DNA of 32,072 nucleotides. Source: a virus. Where the stretch lies: IMG/VR virus record IMGVR_UViG_3300025770_000063, positions 1 through 32,072 of that record; one strand, given 5' to 3'. The notes beneath the pieces were generated by a model. The model made no database searches. It had not been told where the DNA came from and was given only the letters and a program-made list of their open reading frames with translations. Within the stretch, counting starts at the first letter, position 1; each line of letters starts with the position of its first letter. Of the stretch, positions 4,947 through 11,615 are shown piece after piece. The translations under genes were made by a program, and so were the position numbers.

Positions 4947-5144
4947 ATGAAAGCGACAATGACAGCAGGAACATTAGTTCACCACAGAGACAACCCACAA
5001 TGGCGCGGCGTTATCGTGCGCGACCTCGACCCACGCAAGCCAGTCAATGGCGTTGTACTGTTAAACCACAACGGGCGAGTGGCTCGGATGCATAAAGATT
5101 TATTGAGAAAGGTTACTAGGTGGGACAGCGGATGTCTTACCTAG
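4947..5144 (+). CDS. small basic hypothetical protein, 65 aa
   Basis: A 65-residue protein (starts MKATMTAGTLVHHRDNPQWR). The pattern GTLVHHRD...GVIVRDLD...GVVLLNHNGRV suggests a small SH3-like barrel (inference). The frame is open upstream to 4797, but the ATG at 4947 is chosen because it follows the promoter by 7 nt and the upstream part runs through the repeat. It has no Shine-Dalgarno and is probably leaderless. The C-terminal codons (TRWDSGCLT) are encoded by the forward module A box, whose end abuts the TAG. Confidence 0.7.
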   Translation: MKATMTAGTLVHHRDNPQWRGVIVRDLDPRKPVNGVVLLNHNGRVARMHKDLLRKVTRWDSGCLT

Positions 5145-5155
5145 TGTGCTATACT
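5119..5155 (+). promoter_or_regulatory. module A promoter, copy A6 (forward)
   Basis: GGTGGGAC-N7-GTCTTACC (5119-5141), 8 bp, extended -10 TGC-TATACT (-10 at 5150-5155). Orientation relative to the driven gene is the same as in the leftward copies. The arms differ in sequence but still pair fully if G-T wobbles are allowed. It drives 5178-5414 and following genes. Confidence 0.68.
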
Positions 5156-5177
5156 ATACGCATAACAAATTAAGAAT

Positions 5178-5414
5178 ATGAAAAACAACTACAACATAGG
5201 ACAGACAGTAAGCCGCTACGGTGTGCTGGGAACCATCACAGCAATCACAGCAGACGCTCGCACAGGTGAGCAGGAAAGCATCATCGTGCGCTTCGTATGG
5301 AGCGACAAAGGACACGAGTACAAGGTCAACGACCCTGCTATCTCAATCCCTGAAGTGCTTCCCTCGTGGATGACCCGCGAAGGCGATACCTTAACCATCA
5401 GCGACAGAGACTAA
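5178..5414 (+). CDS. small hypothetical protein, 78 aa
   Basis: A 78-residue protein (starts MKNNYNIGQTVSRYGVLGTI). Alternating hydrophobic strands (GVLGTITAIT, ESIIVRFVW) and a GQTVSRYG turn suggest a small beta-barrel, like some SH3-like phage proteins, with no firm family. It is the first gene after the forward module A promoter. The leader TTAAGAATATG resembles that of the 266-445 gene. It is followed after 7 bp by the 5422-5727 gene. Confidence 0.78.
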   Translation: MKNNYNIGQTVSRYGVLGTITAITADARTGEQESIIVRFVWSDKGHEYKVNDPAISIPEVLPSWMTREGDTLTISDRD

Positions 5415-5421
5415 AACGATT

Positions 5422-5727
5422 ATGAGAGACGTACAACATTATTATACCGAGATCCACGCAAAGGGATTTCGTCACACAAACAAGTTCAGCGGATTTGATT
5501 CTGCTTGCGCTCACTTTAGCACACGGGCCAGAGTTGGCACGATGACCTTTCAGCAAGCCAAGATGGATGCTGTCAAGTACATCGGTGACCAGCAAGTGTC
5601 ACACGGTTGGCTTGACTATACCGTTGGCAAGACCTACGAACAGACAGGCACGGAAGAAGTCACAGCGATGTGTCCCTCTTACTCTGAAGGGCATCGCAGC
5701 AACCCAGTATTCGAGGAGGTAAAGTAA
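5422..5727 (+). CDS. hypothetical protein, 101 aa
   Basis: A 101-residue protein (starts MRDVQHYYTEIHAKGFRHTN) of unknown family, mixed polar, with a few aromatics and one Cys near each half. Weak similarity of EIHAKG to EIYAKG in the 2088-2279 product is noted. Its stop is immediately followed by the start of the next gene (TAA ATG), so the two are coupled. A ribosome site GAGGTAAAG inside its end serves the next gene. Confidence 0.78.
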   Translation: MRDVQHYYTEIHAKGFRHTNKFSGFDSACAHFSTRARVGTMTFQQAKMDAVKYIGDQQVSHGWLDYTVGKTYEQTGTEEVTAMCPSYSEGHRSNPVFEEVK

Positions 5728-5946
5728 ATGAGAAACATCAACGCAACACTAGACACAGACGAAAAGTATATGACCATCGAGGGCGTACTGCACTCGGTCA
5801 TCGGTCACCGTACCTTCGACGACTTCGGCGTAACTCTTGAAAGCTTCAAGGTTATGGATGTGATGGCTAACGTGCGCGTGATTCATAGCAATGATGATGC
5901 GCTGACATTCTTCGAGGATGAATTTCCTCCCACTCGCAAAGTTTAA
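5728..5946 (+). CDS. small paralogous hypothetical protein, 72 aa
   Basis: A 72-residue acidic protein. RTFDDFGVTLESFKVM and SNDDALTFFED match the C-half of the 1818-2084 product on the opposite strand, so this is the rightward paralog. The function is unknown. It begins directly at the stop of the preceding gene, with GAGG about 8 nt upstream. A 7-bp hairpin (AACCTTG ... CAAGGTT, 5945-5967) covers its stop codon. Confidence 0.8.
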   Translation: MRNINATLDTDEKYMTIEGVLHSVIGHRTFDDFGVTLESFKVMDVMANVRVIHSNDDALTFFEDEFPPTRKV

Positions 5947-6001
5947 CCTTGTATCACAATCAAGGTTGAAGTAAACTAAAGAAAGTAAAGGAAACAAAAC
6001 T

Positions 6002-6196
6002 ATGAAGATGAAAGAGATTAGAAATGGCTCATTGTATTTCAATGAGGAAAGCAACAGGGTTGAGCGTGTCGTTGGAACCATCAGCGACCAGCGGGTGGTT
6101 ACTTACGTTCACAAGAAGGACTTTAGTTACCCGCAAGCAAAAAAGTTGCGCGTTGCAGAAAGTGACGAATTTAATAGTTATTTGAGGCGCGATTAA
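6002..6196 (+). CDS. small basic hypothetical protein, 64 aa
   Basis: A 64-residue basic protein (starts MKMKEIRNGSLYFNEESNRV, ends FNSYLRRD). Its layout (short strands, then a segment DFSYPQAKKLRVAE) recalls the helix region of the small paralogs of the left arm, but the similarity is weak. A good ribosome site AAAGGAAA precedes the ATG by 8 nt. It is the last gene of the rightward small-gene group and is followed by a strong hairpin. Confidence 0.75.
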   Translation: MKMKEIRNGSLYFNEESNRVERVVGTISDQRVVTYVHKKDFSYPQAKKLRVAESDEFNSYLRRD

Positions 6197-6203
6197 CAAA
6201 CAC

Positions 6204-6255
6204 GGGGCGCGGGAAGGTTTTAGTCGTTTTCCCTTCTCGCGCTCCACCTTTTTCC
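6204..6255 (+). terminator. probable terminator after small-gene block
   Basis: The GC-rich stem GGGGCGCGGGAAGG pairs with CCTTCTCGCGCTCC (two mismatches or bulges) around a T-rich loop, followed by ACCTTTTTCC. It sits 8 bp after the stop of the last small gene, where the rightward block would end. Confidence 0.6.
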
Positions 6256-6299
6256 AAACCCTAGGGTGAGCGCGGCGTAATACCACCCCTATGTGCCAC

Positions 6300-6339
6300 C
6301 CCCAATTCAAAACCCGATTCGATTGGGGCAAAAAGATTT
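6300..6339 (+). terminator. second hairpin in non-coding gap
   Basis: CCCCAAT (6300-6306) pairs with ATTGGGG (6322-6328) over a 15-nt loop, followed by an A/T-rich run ending in TTTT. The rest of 6197-6455 shows C- and G-runs (GGGGGGCGG, CCCCCCC) and no convincing open frame. It may be a backup terminator or a structured RNA. Confidence 0.35.
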
Positions 6340-6455
6340 TGGGGGGCGGTGTTCAGCATCAATCTCCCCGAGGAAAAGCCCCCCCTATTTCAAACCATTT
6401 AGACAAATCAACAACTATCAATTAAAGTAATTAGGAAAAAACCAGGACGGGCATA

Positions 6456-7316
6456 ATGAAAATCATCAATTGTTTAGAAACGCAGCAGAATATCATTTCC
6501 TATATAGAAGAACACGACCCTAAAAGGGTGCTTTTATTATTTTTGCATGGATTAGGAGACTTTTTGGGATTCAGAGGGGTATACAAGTATCTGGTGGAGG
6601 AATATCCTGATATAGAATTTGTTTATGGATTAGACAGAGCGATGGGATATGAAAAATTTTTGTTAGATTATGAGAAATATGATTTGATAGATAGAGCCGA
6701 GGAGATTATTGGTGATTATGATTTTGTTTTTGGTATTCAATATACGCAGAATCGAGAGGGCGAAATGTGCAAAGCTGAAAACTGCATGTTAGAAGAGGTT
6801 GGGAGCTTTGATCCACTTACCAAGCCTCATCAGGAGATACCCGTAATGCGCCCACGTTTAGTTACAGTGCATTTCTTTAGCACTTGGGGGCCATCGGCCT
6901 TCGGTATGGTAGGAAGAGAGGAAACGGCGCATAAAATCTGGAGCGAGATTATTAAAGCGGGGCTGATTCCAATGGAAACACATTTTGAACACAAGTACTC
7001 AAATCCAGAAAACCAAAATTTTGAATGGATGAATGCCCACGTAAGGGGGGTACAATGCAACGCTGATAATTTACTTTCCTTACTTCAAGCCTCCCATGCC
7101 TTCATAGGGGTCATCTCTGGCAACATTCACGCTGCGTTATCATGCCTACCAAGAGAAAAAGTTATGGCCCTGACCACCTATATGCCCTCAAGAGCCCTTG
7201 GAGCAGACGTACCCTTTATAAATATCGATAATTATGAAGAAGGAAGTGTTTTTAAGTGGCTGAAAGAGCTAGATGGAGAAAAAGTAAAAAATGATTGGAC
7301 AAACTACAGTATATGA
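6456..7316 (+). CDS. GT9-like glycosyltransferase
   Basis: A 286-residue protein with the layout of glycosyltransferase family 9 (ADP-heptose:LPS heptosyltransferase type). The N-terminal nucleotide-sugar domain starts RVLLLFLHGLGDFLGF; the C-terminal half has the conserved-style segment LLQASHAFIGVISGNIHAA, where an acceptor/donor pocket with G-x-x-S/T-G-x-x-H-x-A is expected. It is shorter than bacterial heptosyltransferases (about 320-350 aa). It would transfer a sugar in the cytoplasm, perhaps modifying host LPS to block superinfection, or decorating DNA or virion protein. Base composition is noticeably more A/T-rich than neighbours, which fits separate acquisition. The ribosome site AGGAC precedes the ATG. 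Confidence 0.6.
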   Translation: MKIINCLETQQNIISYIEEHDPKRVLLLFLHGLGDFLGFRGVYKYLVEEYPDIEFVYGLDRAMGYEKFLLDYEKYDLIDRAEEIIGDYDFVFGIQYTQNREGEMCKAENCMLEEVGSFDPLTKPHQEIPVMRPRLVTVHFFSTWGPSAFGMVGREETAHKIWSEIIKAGLIPMETHFEHKYSNPENQNFEWMNAHVRGVQCNADNLLSLLQASHAFIGVISGNIHAALSCLPREKVMALTTYMPSRALGADVPFINIDNYEEGSVFKWLKELDGEKVKNDWTNYSI

Positions 7317-7331
7317 TTAAGATATTGGCCT

Positions 7332-7577
7332 ATGAGTAAAAGTACTACCAAGAAAAAAGCTACTAAACGTAGCGCTAAGACCAAGGTTTCCCTCGGCGAA
7401 AAGTTCACAACTGTTAAGACGATTTACGCTAGAGCAGTTTTGCTCTTGATCACCCTTAACTTTGCCTTCACTGGATACACTGTGTATTCACTTACGCAGA
7501 TTCAGTCTGAGGTAATGTCTCCTCCAGAAGACGTTCCTCTTACGGAGGTAACTGCTCAGTCCGCATCAACTGAGTAA
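7332..7577 (+). CDS. one-pass membrane protein, 81 aa
   Basis: An 81-residue protein with a Lys-rich N-terminus (SKSTTKKKATKRSAKTK), one membrane segment at about residues 34-55 (RAVLLLITLNFAFTGYTVYSL) and an acidic C-terminal tail. By the positive-inside rule the N-terminus is cytoplasmic and the tail periplasmic. The family is unknown. A holin-type or superinfection role would be a guess. It lies 15 bp after the glycosyltransferase and is followed at once by a hairpin terminator. Confidence 0.75.
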   Translation: MSKSTTKKKATKRSAKTKVSLGEKFTTVKTIYARAVLLLITLNFAFTGYTVYSLTQIQSEVMSPPEDVPLTEVTAQSASTE

Positions 7578-7581
7578 CAAA

Positions 7582-7603
7582 ACGCGCCGCAACGGCGTGT
7601 TTT
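7582..7603 (+). terminator. hairpin terminator
   Basis: ACGCGCCG (7582-7589) pairs with CGGCGTGT (7593-7600, one G-T pair) around CAA, followed by TTTT. It starts 5 bp after the membrane protein's stop. Confidence 0.65.
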
Positions 7604-7604
7604 G

Positions 7605-7646
7605 AAGAGAGTCGTGTTGAGTAATTACTTCGCGGCTCTCTTTTTT
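7605..7646 (+). terminator. second terminator overlapping the convergent gene
   Basis: AAGAGAGTCG (7605-7614) pairs with CGGCTCTCTT (7633-7642) and is followed by a T-run to 7646. Its right half encodes the last codons of the leftward lipoprotein gene (stop at 7627-7625), so the 3' ends of the two convergent units overlap. Confidence 0.6.
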
Positions 7647-8140
7647 ATTAAATAGGTTTCTACGATCTTTGTTGAAGTTCCGAAGAAGTTTTGTATATGT
7701 TCTTTCGTATATGTTGGAAAAGTAATCCAATGATAAGTTAAACCATTTTTGATAAGAATTATTGCAGAGTCTTTTTCTGTTAATGAATTAAAATTTGCTT
7801 TAACTAAAAAAAGGTCTCTTTTATGAAAATATTTTTTAATCTCTGATGGCCAAGTGATAGCCATAGCCCTTTGATTGAACACCGATAGGGTGAATCGGCG
7901 GATGTTTCCATTTTTTTGAATTTCTCTACTTATCTCTACATCAGAATGATAAGATTTTTTTAATTGATGCATTACGTCAGAAATAGCTTTGGGACCACAA
8001 CTCCAAAAATGTCTAGTATAAGCGCCCGTTTCGTCTTTGGCAAATGTCCCTTGGTTCAAAGCTCCACATCCAGAGTAAAGGAACAAAGTGCAAAAAGAAA
8101 TTACGTAAGCACACATCTTGAGTATAGGTTTTACTCTCAT
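7625..8140 (-). CDS. lipoprotein with C39-like Cys/His motifs
   Basis: A 171-residue protein with a lipoprotein signal: a hydrophobic segment, then a lipobox ending YSGC (Cys25), so it should be lipid-anchored after export. The mature part holds SCGPKAISDVM (Cys48), close to the Q/x-CGPxA active-site motif of C39-type cysteine peptidases, and a later YHWITFP with His137 where C39-like enzymes carry HWI/HFV. The Cys-His pair suggests a papain-like fold, active or not. The role could be host-envelope modification or superinfection exclusion. It is transcribed alone, convergent with the upstream operon and divergent from PhoH. The C39 link is by motif only. Confidence 0.65.
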   Translation of the reverse strand: MRVKPILKMCAYVISFCTLFLYSGCGALNQGTFAKDETGAYTRHFWSCGPKAISDVMHQLKKSYHSDVEISREIQKNGNIRRFTLSVFNQRAMAITWPSEIKKYFHKRDLFLVKANFNSLTEKDSAIILIKNGLTYHWITFPTYTKEHIQNFFGTSTKIVETYLIKKRAAK

Positions 8141-8147
8141 GTATAAT
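8119..8147 (+). promoter_or_regulatory. promoter for the PhoH gene
   Basis: TTGAGT (8119-8124), 18 bp spacer, TATAAT (8142-8147). It overlaps the start of the leftward lipoprotein gene, so the two divergent units share this control region. GTGTAATCG at 8171-8179 is a further candidate element closer to the ATG. Confidence 0.5.
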
Positions 8148-8189
8148 TTTACACTAAATCTTGAGAAAGGGTGTAATCGTAGTTAAGTT

Positions 8190-8978
8190 ATGAAACATAA
8201 CAGCTCGAAGCCTATCAAAATCCGAGGCGGCAAGGAACTAGCTGAAGAAGTCAGCAAAGACAACTATAACGAAAATAAGTTCATTGCCGAAAACCCAATC
8301 AAAAGACAAATCAGAATAAATCAATTTCCTTGGACTGAGAAACAAAAAGATTTTTTTAGGATAGCTTTACATCCGCTCACCAAGGTAATATTCGTAAGTG
8401 GCCCTGCGGGCACTTCGAAAACCTTACTGGCGACTTACTGTGCCCTTCAACTACTTAATCTTAAATCAATTGAAGAGATTATGTATTTGCGCTCTGCGGT
8501 AGAGTCCTCAGATAAGAGTCTTGGTTATCTGCCGGGTAACGCAGATGAAAAGTTAAAATTCTTTAATCTTCCCTTTTTGGATAAATTACTTGAGCTTTTG
8601 ACACCAGGCTGTGCCGAAAGACTAGAGCAGGAACACAGAGTTTCCATGTTCCCAGTTAATTTTGCACGAGGTATGAACTGGAAGGCTAAATGCGTTATAC
8701 TGGACGAAGCTCAAAATTCGACAGAGAAAGAGATCATGACTGTTCTCACTCGCTTGGGTGAAGGTAGTCGCGCTTTCATTCTTGCTGACCCAATGCAGAC
8801 AGACCTCAAGGGTCATGAAAAAACTGGTGGATATGAAAATCTTGCTGATATATTTTCTGACGAAGACTCTTTACAGCATGGTATTTACCACTTTACTTTC
8901 AGTGAGGAAGACATCATGCGCTCTGAGCTGGTCAAGTTCCTGATCAAGAAGCTTAACGAAGCTAAGAAGGGTAATTAG
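8190..8978 (+). CDS. phoH: PhoH-like P-loop ATPase
   Basis: A 262-residue protein with Walker A GPAGTSKT (residues 71-78) and Walker B CVILDEAQN (about 168-176), then FILADPMQTD, all typical of the PhoH family. The N-terminal 45 residues are polar and probably disordered. PhoH-like ATPases (related to helicase-type P-loop proteins, possibly RNA-linked) are widespread in marine phages; the exact role in infection is not settled. It has its own promoter, is divergent from the lipoprotein gene and converges on the HEFAH gene. Confidence 0.93.
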   Translation: MKHNSSKPIKIRGGKELAEEVSKDNYNENKFIAENPIKRQIRINQFPWTEKQKDFFRIALHPLTKVIFVSGPAGTSKTLLATYCALQLLNLKSIEEIMYLRSAVESSDKSLGYLPGNADEKLKFFNLPFLDKLLELLTPGCAERLEQEHRVSMFPVNFARGMNWKAKCVILDEAQNSTEKEIMTVLTRLGEGSRAFILADPMQTDLKGHEKTGGYENLADIFSDEDSLQHGIYHFTFSEEDIMRSELVKFLIKKLNEAKKGN

Positions 8979-9083
8979 CCACACCGCATAACGTAGCCCC
9001 AATTTTAAATCAATTGTTTATAATTATTTATAATTACGAACAAGGAACACGAACAGTAGTTCGTGGGTATGTTTGAGTTATAT

Positions 9084-9386
9084 CTATTTCTTCTTTTTGG
9101 GTTTTTGCTTACGCCATCCTTGGGAGTAGAGATATCTAGTGACAATGTTGCCAAACTTAGAAACGTTCTGCTCGGAAGAATCCCAAAAAAAGGCGTGGGC
9201 AAACTCATGAATTATAGTATTCATTAATTGGCGCTCGGTCTGATTGGGGTTCACCAAAATCTTGGGGTCACTTTCAGTGGGATCGAGGCATAAGCCGACA
9301 GCGTTGTAGCACTTGGGTGGCTTTTTCAATATCACCTCGTATCTCACTTTTCCGTCATAGGTTCTAAATACGAAAGGCTTTTTCAT
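9084..9386 (-). CDS. small HEFAH zinc-metallopeptidase-like protein
   Basis: A 100-residue protein with HExxH as HEFAH (His60, Glu61, His64) in a helix, IIHEFAHAFFWD, after a short beta region, resembling SprT-like or minimal zincin domains. No signal peptide, so cytoplasmic. The C-terminus is very basic (WRKQKPKKKK), which suits nucleic-acid binding as in SprT/Spartan proteins acting on DNA-protein crosslinks; that link is inference. It is convergent with PhoH; the 105 bp between them is A/T-rich with a small hairpin. An AGG ribosome site lies 9 nt upstream. Confidence 0.75.
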   Translation of the reverse strand: MKKPFVFRTYDGKVRYEVILKKPPKCYNAVGLCLDPTESDPKILVNPNQTERQLMNTIIHEFAHAFFWDSSEQNVSKFGNIVTRYLYSQGWRKQKPKKKK

Positions 9387-9410
9387 GTGTATACCTAATT
9401 ACATTAAAAA

Positions 9411-9438
9411 TGGACTTTTTGCTCCAAAAAAATATAAT
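9411..9438 (+). promoter_or_regulatory. promoter of the packaging operon
   Basis: TGGACT (9411-9416), 16 bp spacer, perfect -10 TATAAT (9433-9438). The ATG of the zinc-ribbon gene follows only 5 nt later, and no Shine-Dalgarno is present, so transcripts from here would be leaderless. Confidence 0.55.
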
Positions 9439-9443
9439 TTACT

Positions 9444-9827
9444 ATGAACATTTATTGCCAATCATGCGGTCAGCCCAATAATTACGGCTCCAAAAAACCT
9501 AAATTCTGCAATAGTTGTGGAATTTCACTAGACGGCTCAAAAGCCAGCGTCAAGCCTCAAAAAAAGCCAAAAGCAGAGGTAAAGCCAAAAATTTCAGCCT
9601 TAGAGCTAGATTATGGAGATTCTGAAGATTCCCAGTCTATTCCAAATATCACCCGAATCGAAGCGGATATACAAACCGATAGAGTGAGGGGGGTTAAATT
9701 GGGAGAAATCGCTGGGACCCTAACGTCTCCAGAAGAAGACCAAATTCCTGCCCCACCACCGTCAAAGGACGCTTTAGGCGACCTGACAAAAGAGGGCGGC
9801 TCTATCAGGCCGAAGGGAAGCAGTTAA
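9444..9827 (+). CDS. zinc-ribbon protein
   Basis: A 127-residue protein. The N-terminus is a zinc ribbon (Cys5, Cys8, Cys22, Cys25; YCQSCGQ ... FCNSCGI); a Lys/Pro-rich linker and an acidic, Pro-rich tail follow, ending PPPSKDALGDLTKE and a basic end. Such proteins commonly act in protein or nucleic-acid contacts. Its stop overlaps the start of the sigma-like factor (TAATG), so the two are translationally coupled. That makes a role alongside transcription plausible but unproven. Probably leaderless start. Confidence 0.8.
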   Translation: MNIYCQSCGQPNNYGSKKPKFCNSCGISLDGSKASVKPQKKPKAEVKPKISALELDYGDSEDSQSIPNITRIEADIQTDRVRGVKLGEIAGTLTSPEEDQIPAPPPSKDALGDLTKEGGSIRPKGSS

Positions 9828-10516
9828 TGCCCGAAGAAAAAAAACGGCCCAAGTTTGAAGATAGCATTGACACAATTAACCAAGAAATTAGAAAACGTAG
9901 GAACAAGTGGAATCTTACGGCTTTAGCTTGGATGGATTTCGATGATGTATCTCAAATACTAAGGATTCACATATTTAAAAAATGGGAGATGTATGACCCA
10001 TCTCAGCCCCTTAGCCCCTGGATAAACAGGATCATATCCAATCAAATCAAAAACCTAATAAGAAACAACTACGGCAATTTTACTAGACCCTGCCTAAAAT
10101 GCGCTGCCGCAGAAGGCTCTAACCATTGTTCTATATATGTTGATCAAGACTCCAAATGCCCCCTATACGCAAAATGGGAAAAAACAAAAAAACGAGCCCA
10201 CGACGCTAAGTTGCCGTTGGCCCTAGAGAATCACACTAAAGAGGTTTCGTCTATGTCCTCAGACTTTTTTGACGTAGAGAGAGCGGCTGTTAAATTGCAC
10301 GAGAAGATGAAAGTGGTCCTGAAAGCTAACGAGCTTCAAGTTTACGAACTGCTTTACGTAGAGAACCTAGAGGAAGAAGAGGTGGCCAAGAGGATGGGAT
10401 ATAAAACCACAGAAAAAAATAGACAGCCTGGTTATAAGCAAATCAAGAACATCAAAAAGTCTATATTGGTCAAAGTCAAGAAAGAGCTGGATAAGAATGG
10501 TATAGATATTTTTTAA
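9827..10516 (+). CDS. phage sigma-factor-like protein with cysteine cluster
   Basis: A 229-residue protein with sigma70/ECF-like layout. Residues about 34-80 (MDFDDVSQILRIHIFKKWE, then SPWINRIISNQIKNLIRNN) match the pattern of region 2 (D-D-x-x-Q, then W-x-x-R-I--N-). Residues about 160-220 (LQVYELLYVENLEEEEVAKR and following basic helix) fit region 4. Between them is an insert with Cys89, Cys92, Cys101 and Cys111, a likely metal site. It probably directs host RNA polymerase to late phage promoters, analogous to T4 gp55. It lies in an overlapping operon with packaging genes. Unusual: the cysteine cluster. Confidence 0.7.
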   Translation: MPEEKKRPKFEDSIDTINQEIRKRRNKWNLTALAWMDFDDVSQILRIHIFKKWEMYDPSQPLSPWINRIISNQIKNLIRNNYGNFTRPCLKCAAAEGSNHCSIYVDQDSKCPLYAKWEKTKKRAHDAKLPLALENHTKEVSSMSSDFFDVERAAVKLHEKMKVVLKANELQVYELLYVENLEEEEVAKRMGYKTTEKNRQPGYKQIKNIKKSILVKVKKELDKNGIDIF

Positions 10517-10517
10517 T

Positions 10518-11615
10518 ATGTCAGAGTTAACTATAGAGCAAAGACATCTGGTAGCGTTGCAATTATGGCAGGAAAGAGAAGCAAACGATCAGGACCCCCC
10601 ATCGCTAGCTGAATTAATCAGCGCAGCTTACCCAGGTAATTCTTCACTAGACGGCAGAAGCAAAGAGGCGCGAGAGCTTAAAGCGTATCTTGCCAAGTTC
10701 GGGGTCAAGGCGGACGGGGCTCATGTTTACCATCCCAAGGAAGCTCCCGAGCTAACAGAAGAGCACAAAGAGTTCATAAGCAACAATGCCTCTACCATGA
10801 ACGCAACCCATTTGGGCAGAATCGTATTCGATGATCACACGCTAACACCCTTGCACGCTGAAGTCAGGGTGGTCAACGAGTACTTAAAGACCTTGCCTCA
10901 AGAAATAGTTCACCAAGATATTGAAGATATCCCAGAGCAGAGCCATACTCCCCCCAAGACATTTGATAAGACCCTATTGCTGGCCAACAAATATATCCAC
11001 GAAAAGATTGAGAAGAAAAAAATAACAGGGAGACAGAAGAAAGAAATCTCTACCCTTATGGGGTATGTGAATACTTACAGGTTCATTCACCAAATCAATA
11101 CATACGAAAGCAACAGTGACCGAGGCCTATTCGAATCAAGCTTTGTAAGATATACATATGACAAGCCAGATTTGTCTCAAGAAGAGGTCGATCAGTACAT
11201 CGTGCTGGCAACTGAAGTTGTTATCGGCTCTAGCATTCAGGCGCGCTCAGAGAGACTACAGCAATTGCTCGACAACGCCGCTGAAGACTCGGAAGGAAGA
11301 CGTTTGGCTATGGGGCTAGTTCAGGCAATTAGCTCAGCTCAAACCGAATATAATCAATGCGTAGGCCGTCAGCAAAAACTACTTGGAGACCTAAAGGAAA
11401 AGAGAAGCGACAAGCTGAAAAGCCAAATAAAGGAAAACGCGAGTCTCGTTCACCTAGTCCAGATGTGGAAAGAGGAAGAGTCTCGGAAAAAATTAATAGA
11501 ACTAGCAGAATTAAGAAAAAAGTCTGTTAAGAAGGAGATTGAAAAGCTATCATCTATGGAAGAAGTTAAGGCTAGGATAATGGGAATAAGTGAAGACGAG
11601 GTATTAAATGGTTAA
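10518..11615 (+). CDS. putative small terminase or DNA-binding protein
   Basis: A 365-residue protein placed between the sigma-like factor and the nuclease/TerL pair. The N-terminal 65 residues (PPSLAELISAAYPG ... DGRSKEARELKAYLAKFG) look like a helix-turn-helix-type DNA-binding domain. The middle is helical, and the last 100 residues are a charged coiled coil ending VKARIMGISEDEVLNG. Small terminases combine an N-terminal DNA-binding part with an oligomerising helical part, and position supports that role, but I cannot confirm it by motif. It is larger than most TerS proteins. It overlaps the next gene by 8 bp. Confidence 0.55.
   Translation: MSELTIEQRHLVALQLWQEREANDQDPPSLAELISAAYPGNSSLDGRSKEARELKAYLAKFGVKADGAHVYHPKEAPELTEEHKEFISNNASTMNATHLGRIVFDDHTLTPLHAEVRVVNEYLKTLPQEIVHQDIEDIPEQSHTPPKTFDKTLLLANKYIHEKIEKKKITGRQKKEISTLMGYVNTYRFIHQINTYESNSDRGLFESSFVRYTYDKPDLSQEEVDQYIVLATEVVIGSSIQARSERLQQLLDNAAEDSEGRRLAMGLVQAISSAQTEYNQCVGRQQKLLGDLKEKRSDKLKSQIKENASLVHLVQMWKEEESRKKLIELAELRKKSVKKEIEKLSSMEEVKARIMGISEDEVLNG

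Noticed and set aside
470-5155. Regularly repeated 23-40 bp elements suggesting a CRISPR array
   Set aside because: Repeat spacing is irregular (hundreds of bases to about 2 kb), genes lie between them, two different motifs alternate, and each is tied to a promoter.
9048-9065. Perfect CACGAAC/GTTCGTG hairpin between convergent PhoH and HEFAH genes
   Set aside because: Neither strand has a T-run after the stem; too short to call a terminator with confidence.
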